This document shows positions 1 through 9,339 of a stretch of 64,000 bases of DNA, piece after piece. How positions within the stretch are numbered: the first letter of the stretch is position 1; each line of letters begins with the position of its first letter. The position numbers and the translations under genes were made by a program. Below the pieces are notes generated by a model. The model did not search any database, had not been told where the DNA came from, and saw nothing but the letters and a program-made list of their open reading frames with translations. Source of the DNA: Rhineura floridana. Its lineage: Eukaryota; Chordata; Lepidosauria; Squamata; Rhineuridae. The stretch covers positions 227,380,943 through 227,444,942 of the forward strand of contig NC_084482.1 of the NCBI RefSeq assembly GCF_030035675.1. Reading direction: 5' to 3'.

Positions 1-189
1 GGCAGACAATCACTCCAGCTGAATTGTTTATGTAGGAACAACATCTGCTCCCAATGATGGCGCAAGTCCCTCCGTCTGTAGCAAGCAGAGGTTGGGGTTG
101 CCAGTAGGGTCTTTACAGCTATAGAGGCCACAGAAAGAGCTGCCTAGATCTCATTTGTAAGAATTTCCACTAAAGAGTGAATCTCAATA

Positions 190-930
190 CTCCAGAATGT
201 ATGGCAGCTGTGCCAGCCAAGGGTAGGAAGACCACCCTATTACTGAGTCCATCATTAAGGGCCTGCAGTTTTCTATGTCCCATTATGCAGAGTGGCAAGT
301 AGGTTCTTATTTCTGTCTTTTTTCTCTGATTGGTGAGGCTCTCTTGCTCCTGATTCTACCAACTGGGAGTACCTGAATGACCCTGACAGCTGGTATAAGC
401 CAGGCAACATAGCAGGAGCCAATCCAGTATTTTGGCAATACTTTATTGGCTGTATGTCCACAGGCCCAACAATGTCCTACTAGAGCTTCCCATGGGCCTT
501 TGTGGAAGGGGAAAAGACCAGGTTTTCCCTGGTTGAACTTTTTGGTAGTAGGGGCTCGCTATTCCCCACCAAGGGACACCACCACCTGGATCATGAGGGT
601 TGCTAGCCCCTTTCTGAAAACACGCTCCCTAGTTGTTCAGGTATTTACAGTCCCATGCTTGATGACCACCAGAACTGATAAAGGGAGAACAATGGATCAT
701 GTTATCAATAGAATAGTTAGAGGAAGCATGAAAATCATGATAATGTTGGCAGAAAGTGGGATTCTGGGTATGGTTATTTCTCCAGTTCCCTTCAAGGGTG
801 AAATAATGTTTGCATTTACTTACACCATCCTCTATGCCTTTCCTCTGGTCTTGTTTCCCAAAAAACAGAACTCGTCCAATTTTGGCAGGACCTACCAAAC
901 CCCATTTTGTTGGGCCACAGGGGCTAAGTC
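190..930 (-). mobile_element. Retrovirus-like envelope fossil (copy A)
   Basis: The minus strand holds short frames rich in Cys, Trp and Asn-X-Ser/Thr sites, as in a retroviral surface glycoprotein. The same sequence recurs at about 52806-53550 (the duplication) and in inverted orientation at 50583-50930. The family call rests on glycoprotein-like composition and on an envelope transmembrane-like heptad stretch beside the inverted copy. It is broken, with several breaks, and looks old. It could instead be another kind of LTR element. Confidence 0.33.
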
Positions 931-984
931 CCAGGTAGAATTTGCACTAAACCGTTTCCATTCTATAGGCATAAAATTGGAATT

Positions 985-1206
985 GCTTTTTAATATGTTC
1001 TTAAACTTTTTCAAAAATGTTTTTAATCTTATATTTTTTTGAAAGTTTTTTTTAAGAAACATTTTAAAATATGTTTTGTTTTAGTGTATTTTAGGGTTTG
1101 TTTTTATGATGTTTTAGAGTTTTTGGTGCTTTTCATTGCTGCCCTGGGCTCCTGCTGGAAGGAAGGGTGGAATATAAATCAAATAAATGAATATTTAAAT
1201 AAAAAT
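985..1206 (+). mobile_element. LINE 3' tail (L2-type)
   Basis: A T-rich stretch leads to GGGCTCCTGCTGGAAGGAAG, then GGAATATAAATC and an AAATAAATGAAT-type end. This block recurs at 7460-7620 and 8610-8735, and in reverse complement at 10570-10623 and 32925-33040, as expected of a short LINE 3' end copied many times. No coding part remains. The second copy lies near 53600-53815. Confidence 0.6.
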
Positions 1207-1867
1207 GGGGGTCATGTCAGTGATGTTCTCTTCAGTCAAAGGGATTGGTACAAGGGCAACGCCTCCCTCCCCATGGACAGGGAGTAGGGAGTATATCCAA
1301 CAGTTACTCACATTATAGATGGAAGCAATTCTTGTTGGGTTTAAGCAAGCTTCCATACCCCCCCCCTTTGATAGGGAGATGTTCCCTTTAACCAGTATTG
1401 GGGATATCTCTATCTGTTTGTTGACCATGATGTAACTTCCTCAAAGGGTGGGGTTATTTACTTCCTCCTTTGTTAAGGGATATTGATCCTTTTTCATATT
1501 CTCCATTACCCTCTAGCAGAGGCAATAGGCAGTGTCTTCGAGGAGCATCCTCACCAATGACTGAAAATGGACTGAGACTACAGATTTTTTTCTATCTAAG
1601 CTAGAGCCTATGTTGTCTTCAACATGAAGGTCAGGAGTAAAGACTCTTTATTCTTTTTACCAAAGAAGACTGTCTCTGTGACTTTTTTGATTAACTCGTG
1701 CGCATGGGAGGAAGGTGTGGGAGTGGTTTATTTTCATTCCACTGTTGCATACATGCTTTGCTGAGAAATGGGACTACATATTGTTCCTATTTCATTTAAA
1801 CGAAGCAGGTTCTGTGGCTCAGAGTAAACTGAGAATTTAACCTTTTCTCTTCTGCCAGGTATTTTAG
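1207..1867. other. Unassigned single-copy-like stretch
   Basis: No gene was found. The stretch near 1430-1700 has the look of an LTR R/U5 region (a TTTATT-type signal after TAAAGACTC and a following T-rich end), but I see no matching second end, so no element is called. The same sequence recurs at 53816-54479. Confidence 0.3.
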
Positions 1868-2560
1868 CATCTGTTTGCCCAGAGCGCAGCTGGCATTCAG
1901 TCCTCCAGCGGTGGTAGGAGCCTCCGCGCATGCGCCCTGGATTTGCACAAGGGGCAGAGCCTGCAAGACGTTTGCCCAGAGCGCAGCTGGCATTCAGTCC
2001 TCCAGCGGTGGAAGGAACTGAGCTCTGTTTCCTAGAGAGGCAGGATGTTGTCATGACAATGGGAGGGACGGAGGGAGGGAGACAAGAATGAAGCAGGAAA
2101 GCAAACAGGCTTGATTGATTTCCGAGGAGGAGGAGGAAGGAGGCTGGATCGTGGCGAGGACGTAAGACAGAGAGGTGCAGCAGTGGGGGTGAGAAAGGGT
2201 CAGGAGTTTGCATTTGGGGGGTGTAAAAAGGGGGAGATCCTCCCCCCACATCTCCCCCGGGAATTCATGGGGGGGAGTGGCATGCATGCAACCTAGGGGC
2301 AACATTGGGGGCCGAACAGCTGCAGCGCTTCCATTGCACGATCCTGGTTGAAGCGCCCTCTCCCCCAGGAGTGGTGTGGGAAGAGACGCCCTGGTGCAGA
2401 GGAGACCCCCGGGTGTCGGGGCTAGGAAAGCCGGCCTACCTCGCTGGGCTGCTGTGTGAGGACAAAAGGGGAGCAAGGGCACGTGTCCCCCTCCCCAAAC
2501 GCCTTGGACAAGAAAGCAGATCCCCCAAAAGAGAGTAAGCAAGCGAATAAGTGAGCAATA
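1868..2560 (+). promoter_or_regulatory. GC-rich, CpG-bearing region, possible promoter or first exon
   Basis: This part is clearly richer in G, C and CpG than its surroundings, carries purine blocks such as GGGAGGGACGGAGGGAGG, and lies about 3 kb upstream of the KRAB-A exon on the same strand. A head-to-tail repeat of about 106 bp starts at 1868. The matching region in copy B is 54958-55600. KRAB zinc-finger genes usually start from such regions, but no TATA box or clear donor site settles it; the promoter role is inference. Confidence 0.25.
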
Positions 2561-2667
2561 TTTTCCCCAGGTAGAAACGGTGGCTGTTTTATTGTTCATT
2601 CTGTCCACAGTGTGTTTCTGTGAGCCCATTTCTGCACTTCTGTACTTCTTGGGAGGACACACGCTTT

Positions 2668-2745
2668 TTGTAGAATCATAGAGTTGGAAGGGGCCTGTAA
2701 GACCATCCAGTCGAACCCCCAGCTCAGTGCTTACCCTCTCCCCCA
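2668..2745 (-). mobile_element. CR1 LINE 3' end fragment
   Basis: TAGAATCATAGAGTTGGAAG followed by GGGCCTGTAAGACCATCCAG is the reverse complement of the usual CR1 terminus, which ends in ATTCTATGA repeats. The same terminus is seen in forward orientation at 26960-27027. Copy B has it at 55696-55770. Only the tail is left, as is typical of 5'-truncated CR1 copies. Confidence 0.8.
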
Positions 2746-2803
2746 AATGCACTTTGCCTCTTATTGGGATCTCCTCAATCCCCCCCCCAATTCTAGTCTG
2801 TCT

Positions 2804-2805
2804 GC

Positions 2806-2843
<38 letters not shown>

Positions 2844-2851
2844 AACACACA

Positions 2852-2882
<31 letters not shown>
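2804..2882. repeat. Compound TC / CA / GA microsatellite
   Basis: Runs of TC, then CA (with one AA break), then GA. The equivalent place in copy B (55830-56062) has two such blocks, so the tract has expanded or been duplicated there since the copies split. Confidence 0.95.
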
Positions 2883-3161
2883 GTTAGGACAATAATCTCC
2901 TTGCCTTCCTGACCATACATCCTCGTTGCTGCTGCTGAAGGTTGGGGAGGGGGAGATCAACCTACATTTCCCACTCTGGGGCCCTTGGAGGAAGGTCTGA
3001 ATAAACATGTGTGGCCAGCAAATAAGCTCATCTCAGTCGTCCAAACTGCAGCCCTGCAAGGTAGGCAAGAGTGGTGTCAGCCTCTCGCTTTGCACCCCAG
3101 CTGCTCACTTTAGGGAAGAGGCCATTTTTATTTCTTTCATTATAGATTAAGTAAATGATCA

Positions 3162-3195
3162 GGAAGTCATTTACTTTGTGGTAACAGAGGAAGGT
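3162..3195 (+). repeat. 34-bp target-site duplication, left copy
   Basis: The 34 bases starting GGAAGTCATTTACTTTGTGG are repeated without a change at 5127-5160. They flank the ORF1-only element, and they occur once in copy B of the duplication (56328-56361 region), which preserves the empty site. Confidence 0.95.
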
Positions 3196-3206
3196 ATATC
3201 AGATAT

Positions 3207-3239
3207 ATCAGTCAGTTTTTTCTTTTTTTTTTGACTGAT
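3207..3239 (+). repeat. Small inverted repeat in the element's 5' region
   Basis: ATCAGTCA (3207-3214) and TGACTGAT (3232-3239) are exact inverted repeats around a pyrimidine-only loop of about 17 bases. The same arms are kept in the second copy (62981-62988 and 63007-63014). An RNA hairpin in the leader of the transcript is possible; function is unknown. Confidence 0.7.
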
Positions 3240-3886
3240 TAAACTTCTCCCGGGTAGGGAGAAACGAAGAGATTAACCTCAAAGCCTATTTTTGTTGGGA
3301 CGACCAGATCTCATTAATTTATGGGACGAGGTCCAGCCGACGAAGGTGGGACGGATTTTTAACAGCAAGCTCTATCTGATAAAGCGAACGTTCACCTTAT
3401 CTTCTAAGAGAGAACGCACTAACAGGCAAGCACCCTTCTTTCTATATTTTTCTTTTACTTGACTTAAATTGTTGCTGTTTAAAAGAGATTTGCCAGATTG
3501 ATCAGTTTTTGACATCTCACTGGGGAGCCATAACTTCTCTCTGCTACGCACTAATTAATAGCTTATCTCTGTTTTTGTTGCAAAAAGCTGTCCTGGATTT
3601 GCATTCTAAAGATATACACAGAAGAGGGATTTCTATTCCAGATTTTTATTTTGAAAAATATTATACTGTTTTGAGACTACTCTCTTTTTGGTCTATTTTA
3701 TTTTGACGAATCTGTTTCTTGACGATTGCCATTAATTGTTTCGATCCTGGGAACTGCATTTTGTTTACTTAACTATTGGAGAGATAAGGCTGTCTGCTCT
3801 GTTTATACTGTGATGTCATCAAGTTTGGAGTATTAACCCAATTGTTGCTGAAATAAGAAGTGGTTTTCCTATATTTTTCTTTTAAA

Positions 3887-4537
3887 ATGGCAATTAAGAA
3901 AGTGGCTGAAAATCTGGAAATAACTATGTTTCAGAAAATAATGGATGAGATTGAGATAATGAAAATTGAATTGAGTAAAATGAAGCAGGAGATTAAAGAT
4001 ATAAGGGTCCCTGTGAGAGAGGTGACCCTGGAAGGGGTCCCTGTGAGAGAGGAGACCCCGGAGATTGGAACAGGGGTCCCTGTGAGAGAGGTGACCCTGG
4101 AGACTGGAATAGGGGTCCCTGTGAGAGAGGAGATCCCGGAGATTGGAACCAACGTGGAACAGGAACAAGATTTGGAGTCTATGGACTTTAGAAATAAAAT
4201 CTATTGTTTGGAACTCAATGTTATCTCTGAAGAAATGAATGAAGATTCTAGAGATAAAGTTATCAATGGCATGGATAATCTTCTGGACTGGAATGATGTG
4301 ATGGAGCCCAATATAGAGAAAATCTATGGAATTAACTGCAGCCATGTGACAATGGAAAAACTTTTAAGAGATGACCCAGTGTATTTTGAAAAAAAGAACA
4401 GAGATATGATTTTACAGCAGTATTTCAGCAACCTATTCAGAATGGATGGCAAGAAAATATTTGGGATAGAGGTAATCCCCATCAGACTCTTACTATATGA
4501 CTATGGCTTTGACAGCAAGATTATTATGGAATACTGA
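3887..4537 (+). CDS. L1 ORF1p-like protein of the ORF1-only element, copy 1
   Basis: An intact frame of 216 residues starting MAIKKVAENLE at an ATG in good context (AAAATGG); the frame is open a little further upstream but has no earlier ATG. Residues about 1-40 are charged and helical, suited to a coiled coil. Residues about 41-88 hold four imperfect VPVRE(V/E) units. Residues about 100-216 resemble the L1 ORF1p RNA-binding core plus C-terminal domain (RNKIYCLELNVI as a first strand; FEKKNRDMILQQYF and GKKIFGIEVIPIR in the C-terminal part). L1 ORF1p is an RNA-binding chaperone that trimerises and packages L1 RNA in the cytoplasm. The second copy (61683-62333) differs at only four residues. 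Assignment is by motif shape, not by alignment. Confidence 0.75.
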   Translation: MAIKKVAENLEITMFQKIMDEIEIMKIELSKMKQEIKDIRVPVREVTLEGVPVREETPEIGTGVPVREVTLETGIGVPVREEIPEIGTNVEQEQDLESMDFRNKIYCLELNVISEEMNEDSRDKVINGMDNLLDWNDVMEPNIEKIYGINCSHVTMEKLLRDDPVYFEKKNRDMILQQYFSNLFRMDGKKIFGIEVIPIRLLLYDYGFDSKIIMEY

Positions 4538-5126
4538 TAATGGAAGATTGGATATTGAAATTACTGGACTTAACAAGACTACTGAAGATGGAAGATGGAA
4601 AATGGAACTAATAGAGATAATAGAACAATGGCTACTGAAATTATTGAACCTAACAGATTCTGATGTGATGGATTAATTGAAATGTTTATTTTGACTATGG
4701 TTATGACAATAAGATTATCATAATTAGTAATGAGATGGATTAATCGATATGCTTATCTGGAAAAAAAAATTGATAGATATATTTCTTAAAGAATTGAAAC
4801 CTCTCTTTGACTTTTTGTGGAAAGAATAAAGTAATGTTTATGAGATTTGATGATTAAGTAAGATAACTACTGGAGGAAAGTGATTTTATAATATGACTTA
4901 AGAGACAGGATTGTTATATATTATAGACTTATAACTGATTTGATCTTTGACAAATGGGAAGTCAATATTTTACTCTTTATTTTTTATTTTTGTTTTTTTT
5001 TTTCTTTTTTTCTTTTTGTTTAACTATTTTTGATTTTGTTTTTTGTCTTTGAATGTTTTATGATTTTGTCTTGTATGTTTTATGAAAATCTGAATAAAAA
5101 TTATTGGGAAAAAAAAAAAAAAAAAA

Positions 5127-5160
5127 GGAAGTCATTTACTTTGTGGTAACAGAGGAAGGT
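5127..5160 (+). repeat. 34-bp target-site duplication, right copy
   Basis: Identical to 3162-3195. It directly follows the poly(A) tail of the ORF1-only element and joins host sequence that continues as in copy B. Confidence 0.95.
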
Positions 5161-5479
5161 GCCTTTTATTGACTTGGTCCACCTAGCTCGGTGATGTCCT
5201 TCACCTAAATGGCCATATTGAGAAGTTCTGGATTTGAGCCTAAAGTTTTGCTCTTTTGGGGAATGGCTCAAGGTAAATGCCCTTTCTGCTTATGGCGTTC
5301 ACAGCCCTCTAGTTTCAAAACCAGCCGTGGGAACCCTTTCTGGCTCTGCGGGCCAGATCCTTACTGGACCCTCTCCTCAGGATCCAACTTTGCCACGTGG
5401 GCAGAGCCCTTTCAAGCTGGATGCAATGGTCTGTGCAGAACAGACTGTCTCTTGAGCAGATGGCATTTTCTTCTTGCAG

Positions 5480-5614
5480 GGTCCGGTGACCTTTAAGGAG
5501 GAGGAGGCAGCAGCTGTGCATTTCACGGAGGAGGAGTGGGTCTGCTGGATCTGGGCCAAAGAGCTTCGCACAGGGAAGTCATGGAGAAGAATTATGAGAT
5601 TGGAGCCTCTTTTA
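5480..5614 (+). pseudogene. KRAB-A exon, frameshifted
   Basis: After a pyrimidine-rich tract and TTCTTGCAG, the exon opens in phase 0 with GPVTFKEEEAAAVHFTEEEW, the start of a KRAB-A box with about three extra residues. One base is then missing compared with a normal exon, and the rest of the box (LLDLGQRASHREVMEKNYE) reads in the next frame. The exon closes at TTTTA before a GTAAGG donor, in phase 1, which fits the linker exons downstream. Length is 135 nt against the usual 127. KRAB-A normally binds TRIM28 to silence chromatin; as read, this exon cannot make a whole box. Copy B of the duplication has lost the exon altogether. Either the locus is decaying or an intact KRAB-A exon lies outside the window. 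Confidence 0.8.
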
Positions 5615-6192
5615 GTAAGGAGACACATTTTCTTAACTGATAGATGTTGGAGGCCATTTGCGCCAATGATGTGAGGAGTGCAAAGTGAGTTTCTCACTAG
5701 GGATTCTGGGAGTTGTTGTTCAAACTCCACAGTGAAAATTGCTGCTCCATTGGCGCTTGGGAGAGCACTCTCTCCCTCTCCCTCCCTCCCTCTGCCCAGT
5801 TTATACCTTTGGGGCCTAGGAAGACACGGAGGTGGCAGCTTGCAGAATCAAGGTGGGCACCCTTGTGCTTGCACCAGTCTGTGAGCAGGACTGGTGCCTG
5901 CCTGGATCCTGCCCCCACGCATTGGAGTTGAAGTCCTTGGCAGTTCTCAAGACAGCCCTAGTGCAGTTTCTGCAAGAATGTTGCTGTGTTCCGCATATTG
6001 TTGTGTGTTTCGGTTGAGGAAGATTCTCTGGAGAAGCTCTCCAAATAGATGCCACTGAAGAAGACTTGCTTCAAGTCGAAACACATTTGGCAAATTATTT
6101 GAGATATGTTGTGCATTTTATCTTTGCATTTTATATTTCTGTATTAGCACACCTCTGCCTTTTATTGCTGTGTTGTCATTGGGAGTGTATGT

Positions 6193-6850
6193 ACATCTTG
6201 TCTACAGAGCTAGCAGTTCACATCACACTCTGTGTGGTAAATTGCATGTGCATTAGAAATTGGACATTATTCTGTACTCAGCCATAGACTATATTTTCCA
6301 TCATTCATTTCTACATATATTTTTCAGAATCATACCATGACTTAGAACTTGACTTTATGTGCTTTTCCCTATTTTGTCTAATTCAGCATTTGCATGGCTG
6401 GTACCAGAGATGGATTATGGGGAGAAGGGGGTGGGGGGAGAAACACTCTTTCTGACAAATTTCTCACTCCCCCACCCACCACCCCCACTGCTGGAGCCCT
6501 TTCGATATGCAAATTATAACTGAATCATAAACTGGAAATTAAAATTAAACTGCCATCCCAAACATGCTTGCGTCAAAGTTGACTCCATCAAAATCAATAG
6601 GATGTTTTTCAGAGAAAATGCATTTAGGAAGGGAGCATTTATTTATATGCAACACACCATCATTTCCCTTTCAGAGATCGAAACCATATACTCTGGCCCT
6701 TTTCTGTCTCTTCCCGATGCCAGCATTGATATTTGCATGTACATTCTCAACCTATGACACTGAAAAGCTTATGGGAGCATTCCTGGCTACACAAATATCT
6801 TGCGGTGGCTTCACTCTTAATCTCCATGGAGAAAGTTTTCCTCAAGAAGT
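6193..6850. other. No gene seen
   Basis: Ordinary AT-moderate intron-like sequence between the end of the duplication and the linker-exon array. A GGGGGTGGGG and CCCCCACCC pair near 6425-6485 is the only local feature noted. Confidence 0.5.
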
Positions 6851-7199
6851 GTAAATGTGAAGCGCAGCCCTGACTCCTTTTGGGAGGAGGAGGAGGGCAA
6901 AGCTGTCAGGGCTGGTTTTCACTCTCTTTGTGATGAGATGATGTTGTCCAAATGAAAACAGCTGGGCTGGCTGAGTTCCACCGTGCCCTCCCCATCAGGC
7001 AGTTCAGGTTGGGCATCATATCCAGTGAGCGCATGTTCCCAAGTGCCAGGCTGACCCTGCTGGGACCACACGGCCCTCTCCTCTTCAAGGGGTGCAGGAG
7101 TTAACAAACAATCCCTCCTCTTAGCTGCAAATGGCTTGACTTGGAATGGCTGAATATCTTGTGGTCAAAAGTAACTAGTCCTGTCTGTTTCCTTGGAAG

Positions 7200-7292
7200 A
7201 ACCGGAGCTCAATTCCTGTTCGGAAGACGGAGAGGAAGAAGGAGAAAGTCTGTTTATCCAGGTCGCCAAAGAAGAGGAGGAGACCTCAGCAG
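7200..7292 (+). CDS. KRAB-B-like linker exon 1 of 4
   Basis: A 93-nt exon between CTTGGAAG and a GTCTGT donor, phase 1 at both ends, so it can be skipped or repeated without shifting the frame. With the preceding base it reads KPELNSCSEDGEEEGES, then LFIQVAKEEEETSAG. KPxLxSC.E.GE is the KRAB-B signature (typically KPDLISxLEQGEEPW), which supports KRAB-A action; the acidic tail is usual in reptile zinc-finger genes. It is open, but 12 nt longer than copies 2 and 4. The exon and about 270 bp of flanking intron are repeated at 8.3, 9.0 and 10.5 kb. It is likely part of the zinc-finger gene ending at 43674. Confidence 0.72.
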
Positions 7293-7459
7293 GTCTGTGC
7301 TTAGCTGTGCTGCGGAGCCTCTTTTGGTCTTGGAATGGAAGCGTTTTTCCGTTCCTGAGTAATATCATCCAGGGGAGAGTCACTCATCAGGCTGTGAATT
7401 CTCCTGGTGGATTTCTGGGATGGTTTTAAAAGGGGCTAAGAAAAATGGCTTCATGCCCA

Positions 7460-7620
7460 GTCTGTGTATGTTGGAATTACTTTTTAAGATGTTTTTGTTT
7501 TAATATATTTTAAACCCTGTTTTTAATTATGTGTTTCAGAATGTTTTGAGTGTTTTGTTTGCCACTGTGGGCTCCTAGTGGGAAGAAGGGTGGGATATAA
7601 ATCTAAATAAATAAATAGAA
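7460..7620 (+). mobile_element. LINE 3' tail (L2-type)
   Basis: T-rich sequence, then GGGCTCCTAGTGGGAAGAAG, GGGATATAAATC and an AAATAAATAAAT end. This is the same terminus as at 985-1206. It is non-coding and lies inside the linker-exon array. Confidence 0.6.
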
Positions 7621-7915
7621 AAGAAGGCTCTCAAGGGCCACCAGTCCTGATGTTTATGGGCCACCTCCGGAGTCGGGGACAGCAGCAGGAGATGCGCTCT
7701 TGCCTTTCTCTCTGGCTTGTGGGCCTCCCATGTGTGTCTAGTTGTCCCCTGTGAGCCAGGCTGGCTCCAGGCTTTTTTGGAGGCGGGTGTTGGGGACAGG
7801 GTATCAATGAGGCCCTTATTCCCTCCCTTTCCTCCTCAGACCGCACCCCTCCTCCCCCTTGGCCCCAGCCCTTTAATATAAAATAATATGATGACCCCCT
7901 AAAAAGAGGAGAGGA

Positions 7916-8035
7916 ACCTTTGGCCCTCCAGATGTTGGTGAACTGCAATTTCCATCAGCTCCTGCAAGGATGGCCATTGATTAGGGGTGATGGGAGTTCA
8001 GCAACATCTGGTGGGCCACAGGATCCCCACACCTG
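7916..8035. mobile_element. Fold-back (palindromic) MITE-like repeat
   Basis: TTGGCCCTCCAGATGTTGGTGAACTGC... is answered about 70 bases later by TGATGGGAGTTCAGCAACATCTGGTGGGCCA, its imperfect reverse complement, so the unit folds back on itself. Sequences of this type (CTCCAGATGTTG / GGGAGTTGTAGTCC) are common in squamate genomes and are usually treated as non-autonomous DNA transposons. A related half is seen at about 17635-17655. Confidence 0.55.
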
Positions 8036-8319
8036 GTATAATTTAATCTGCATTTACCAGGGAGGGTGTCCCATTGGACTCATTGGGGCTTACTTCTGAA
8101 TGGGTGCAACATTTATTGGGGTAATTTGCTTCCACAGTGGCAAGGGTTCTCACCCTTTTACCTCGATTCTAACTGGGGTTCTCCCTGTCCCGCTCCCAGA
8201 ATTAAAAATAAAAATTCTTCCTCCTCTTAGCTTCGAGGTTGTAGAAATGGTTTGATATGGAATCCCTGACTTTTTATGTTGTGGTTAAAAATAAGTTCTC
8301 CTGTCTGTTTCCTTGAAAG

Positions 8320-8400
8320 AACGAGACCTCGCTTCCTGTAAGGAAGAAGGAGAAAGTCTGTTTATCCAGGTCCCCAAAGAAGAGGAGGAGACCTCAGCAG
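8320..8400 (+). CDS. KRAB-B-like linker exon 2 of 4
   Basis: An 81-nt exon following TTTCCTTGAAAG and ending at a GTTGGT donor, phase 1 on both sides. It reads KRDLASCKEEGESLFIQVPK followed by an EEEETSAG end. It is open. It shares with copy 1 the LFIQV core and the downstream intron (TGCTTAGCTGTGCTG), so copies 1 and 2 are close relatives. Its role is as for copy 1: KRAB-B-like linker between the KRAB-A box and zinc fingers. Confidence 0.68.
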
Positions 8401-8609
8401 GTTGGTGCTTAGCTGTGCTGTGGAGTCTCTTTTGGTCTGGGAATGGAAGCATTTTTCTGTTCCTGAGTAATGTCATCCAGGCGAGAGTCGCCCATCAGGC
8501 GGTGAGTTCTCCTGGTGGACATCTCAGATGGCTTGAAAAAGGAAGCTGGATAGATGCATGGAAGAGAAGGCTGTCAAGGGCTACAAGTCATGATGGCTGT
8601 ATCCTTCTG

Positions 8610-8735
8610 TCCTTGTTTTCTTAAGAAGATGTTTTGTTTTAAAGTTGATTTCGGTGCTTCATCATTTGTTTGCCCCCCTGGATTCCCTTTGGAAGGAAGG
8701 ACAGGATACAAATTTTATTAGTATTATTAGGACTG
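8610..8735 (+). mobile_element. LINE 3' tail, degenerate
   Basis: TTTAAAGTTGATTTCGG... then CCTGGATTCCCTTTGGAAGG and AAATTTTATTAGTATTATTAG resemble the L2-type terminus at 7460-7620 but are more diverged. No coding sequence is present. Confidence 0.4.
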
Positions 8736-8978
8736 ATTGTGGGATTCCCATACACATCGATTCAGGCCCTGTGGAAATGCTGGACTAGATAGGCCTTTGG
8801 TTTGATCAAGCTCATCGCATATTGTAAAGAGGAAGGTTGGCCATCAGGTTGAACTTCTCCTTCCATCCACTGAGAGATTCCCCAAATTAAAAGATCTGGC
8901 TTGGCTCCATATCCTGACAGTCTGAAGGAGACCCAGCTAGTTTTGTAGCCAAAAGTAACTTGCGTGTTTCCTTGAAAG

Positions 8979-9065
8979 AGCTAGGCCTCATTTCCTGTTG
9001 GGAAGGAGGAGAAGAAGATCCACTTGTCTAGGGTCTCAAAGAAGAGGAGGTGGAGACATCAGCAG
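8979..9065 (+). pseudogene. KRAB-B-like linker exon 3 of 4, with stop codon
   Basis: An 87-nt exon between CTTGAAAG and GTAGTG, phase 1 at both ends, reading KLGLISCWEGGEEDPLV, then a TAG stop at 9029-9031, then GLKEEEVETSAG. The splice sites look usable, so inclusion would end the protein early and skipping would leave the frame unchanged. Its downstream flank (TGTCATCCAGGGCAGACTGACCC) is closest to that of copy 4. Confidence 0.7.
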
Positions 9066-9339
9066 GTAGTGGTGTGGGGCTCTATGTGGACCTGCAGATT
9101 CCCCACCCACTCCTCTTGTTCCTGAATAATGTCATCCAGGGCAGACTGACCCATTAGGCTACATGTTTTTCTCATGGTTTTGCCCTCTCCATTCCTCTGC
9201 CACCTAAAAATCACACAACATCTCATTCCTCAGAGTTTCTCTTTATCCACAGACCTTGGGTTGCGAAGGATGAAATGGTCCCATCCCACCCAGGATTCTG
9301 GGCAGGACTGTGGACCATTGATCTTAAGAAGAGGCGCAC

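Larger units (their letters stand above)
3196..5126 (+). mobile_element. ORF1-only L1-like retroposon (HAL1-like), copy 1
   Basis: A 1931-bp insertion bounded by a perfect 34-bp target duplication and ending in about 18 A residues after AATAAAAATTATTGGG, so it was made by L1-type target-primed reverse transcription. It holds a 5' region, one ORF1-like frame (3887-4537) and a 3' region of about 590 bp. No endonuclease or reverse transcriptase is present. A second copy on the minus strand at 61089-63090 is almost identical and extends about 70 bp further 5', so this copy is slightly 5'-truncated. Mammalian HAL1 elements have the same plan: L1 relatives that kept ORF1 and depend on an L1 partner for reverse transcription. 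Its absence from copy B shows that it inserted after the segmental duplication. An alternative is an internally deleted L1, but two independent insertions with the same plan argue for a propagating subfamily. Confidence 0.85.
1..6192 (+). repeat. Segmental duplication, copy A (left end outside the window)
   Basis: Bases 1-1867 match 52617-54479, and 1914-6192 match 54958-59197 apart from inserted or deleted blocks, all in the same orientation. Over the first 300 bases I count about eight differences, roughly 3%. The match stops just after a shared GTGTATGT at 6185-6192. The copies differ in their later history: copy A holds the ORF1-only L1-like element at 3196-5126, keeps the KRAB-A exon at 5480, and repeats a stretch beginning TTTGCCCAGAGCGC at 1868 and 1974. 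Because the window starts at base 1, the true left edge is unknown. Confidence 0.92.

Noticed and set aside
446-1042. Plus-strand frame of 198 codons near the left end
   Set aside because: Overlaps the minus-strand glycoprotein-like fossil and runs into a LINE tail; no motif or codon bias, and the duplicate copy does not keep it as one frame.
5697-6055. Several short frames downstream of the KRAB-A exon
   Set aside because: They disagree between the two duplication copies and lack splice sites or codon bias.
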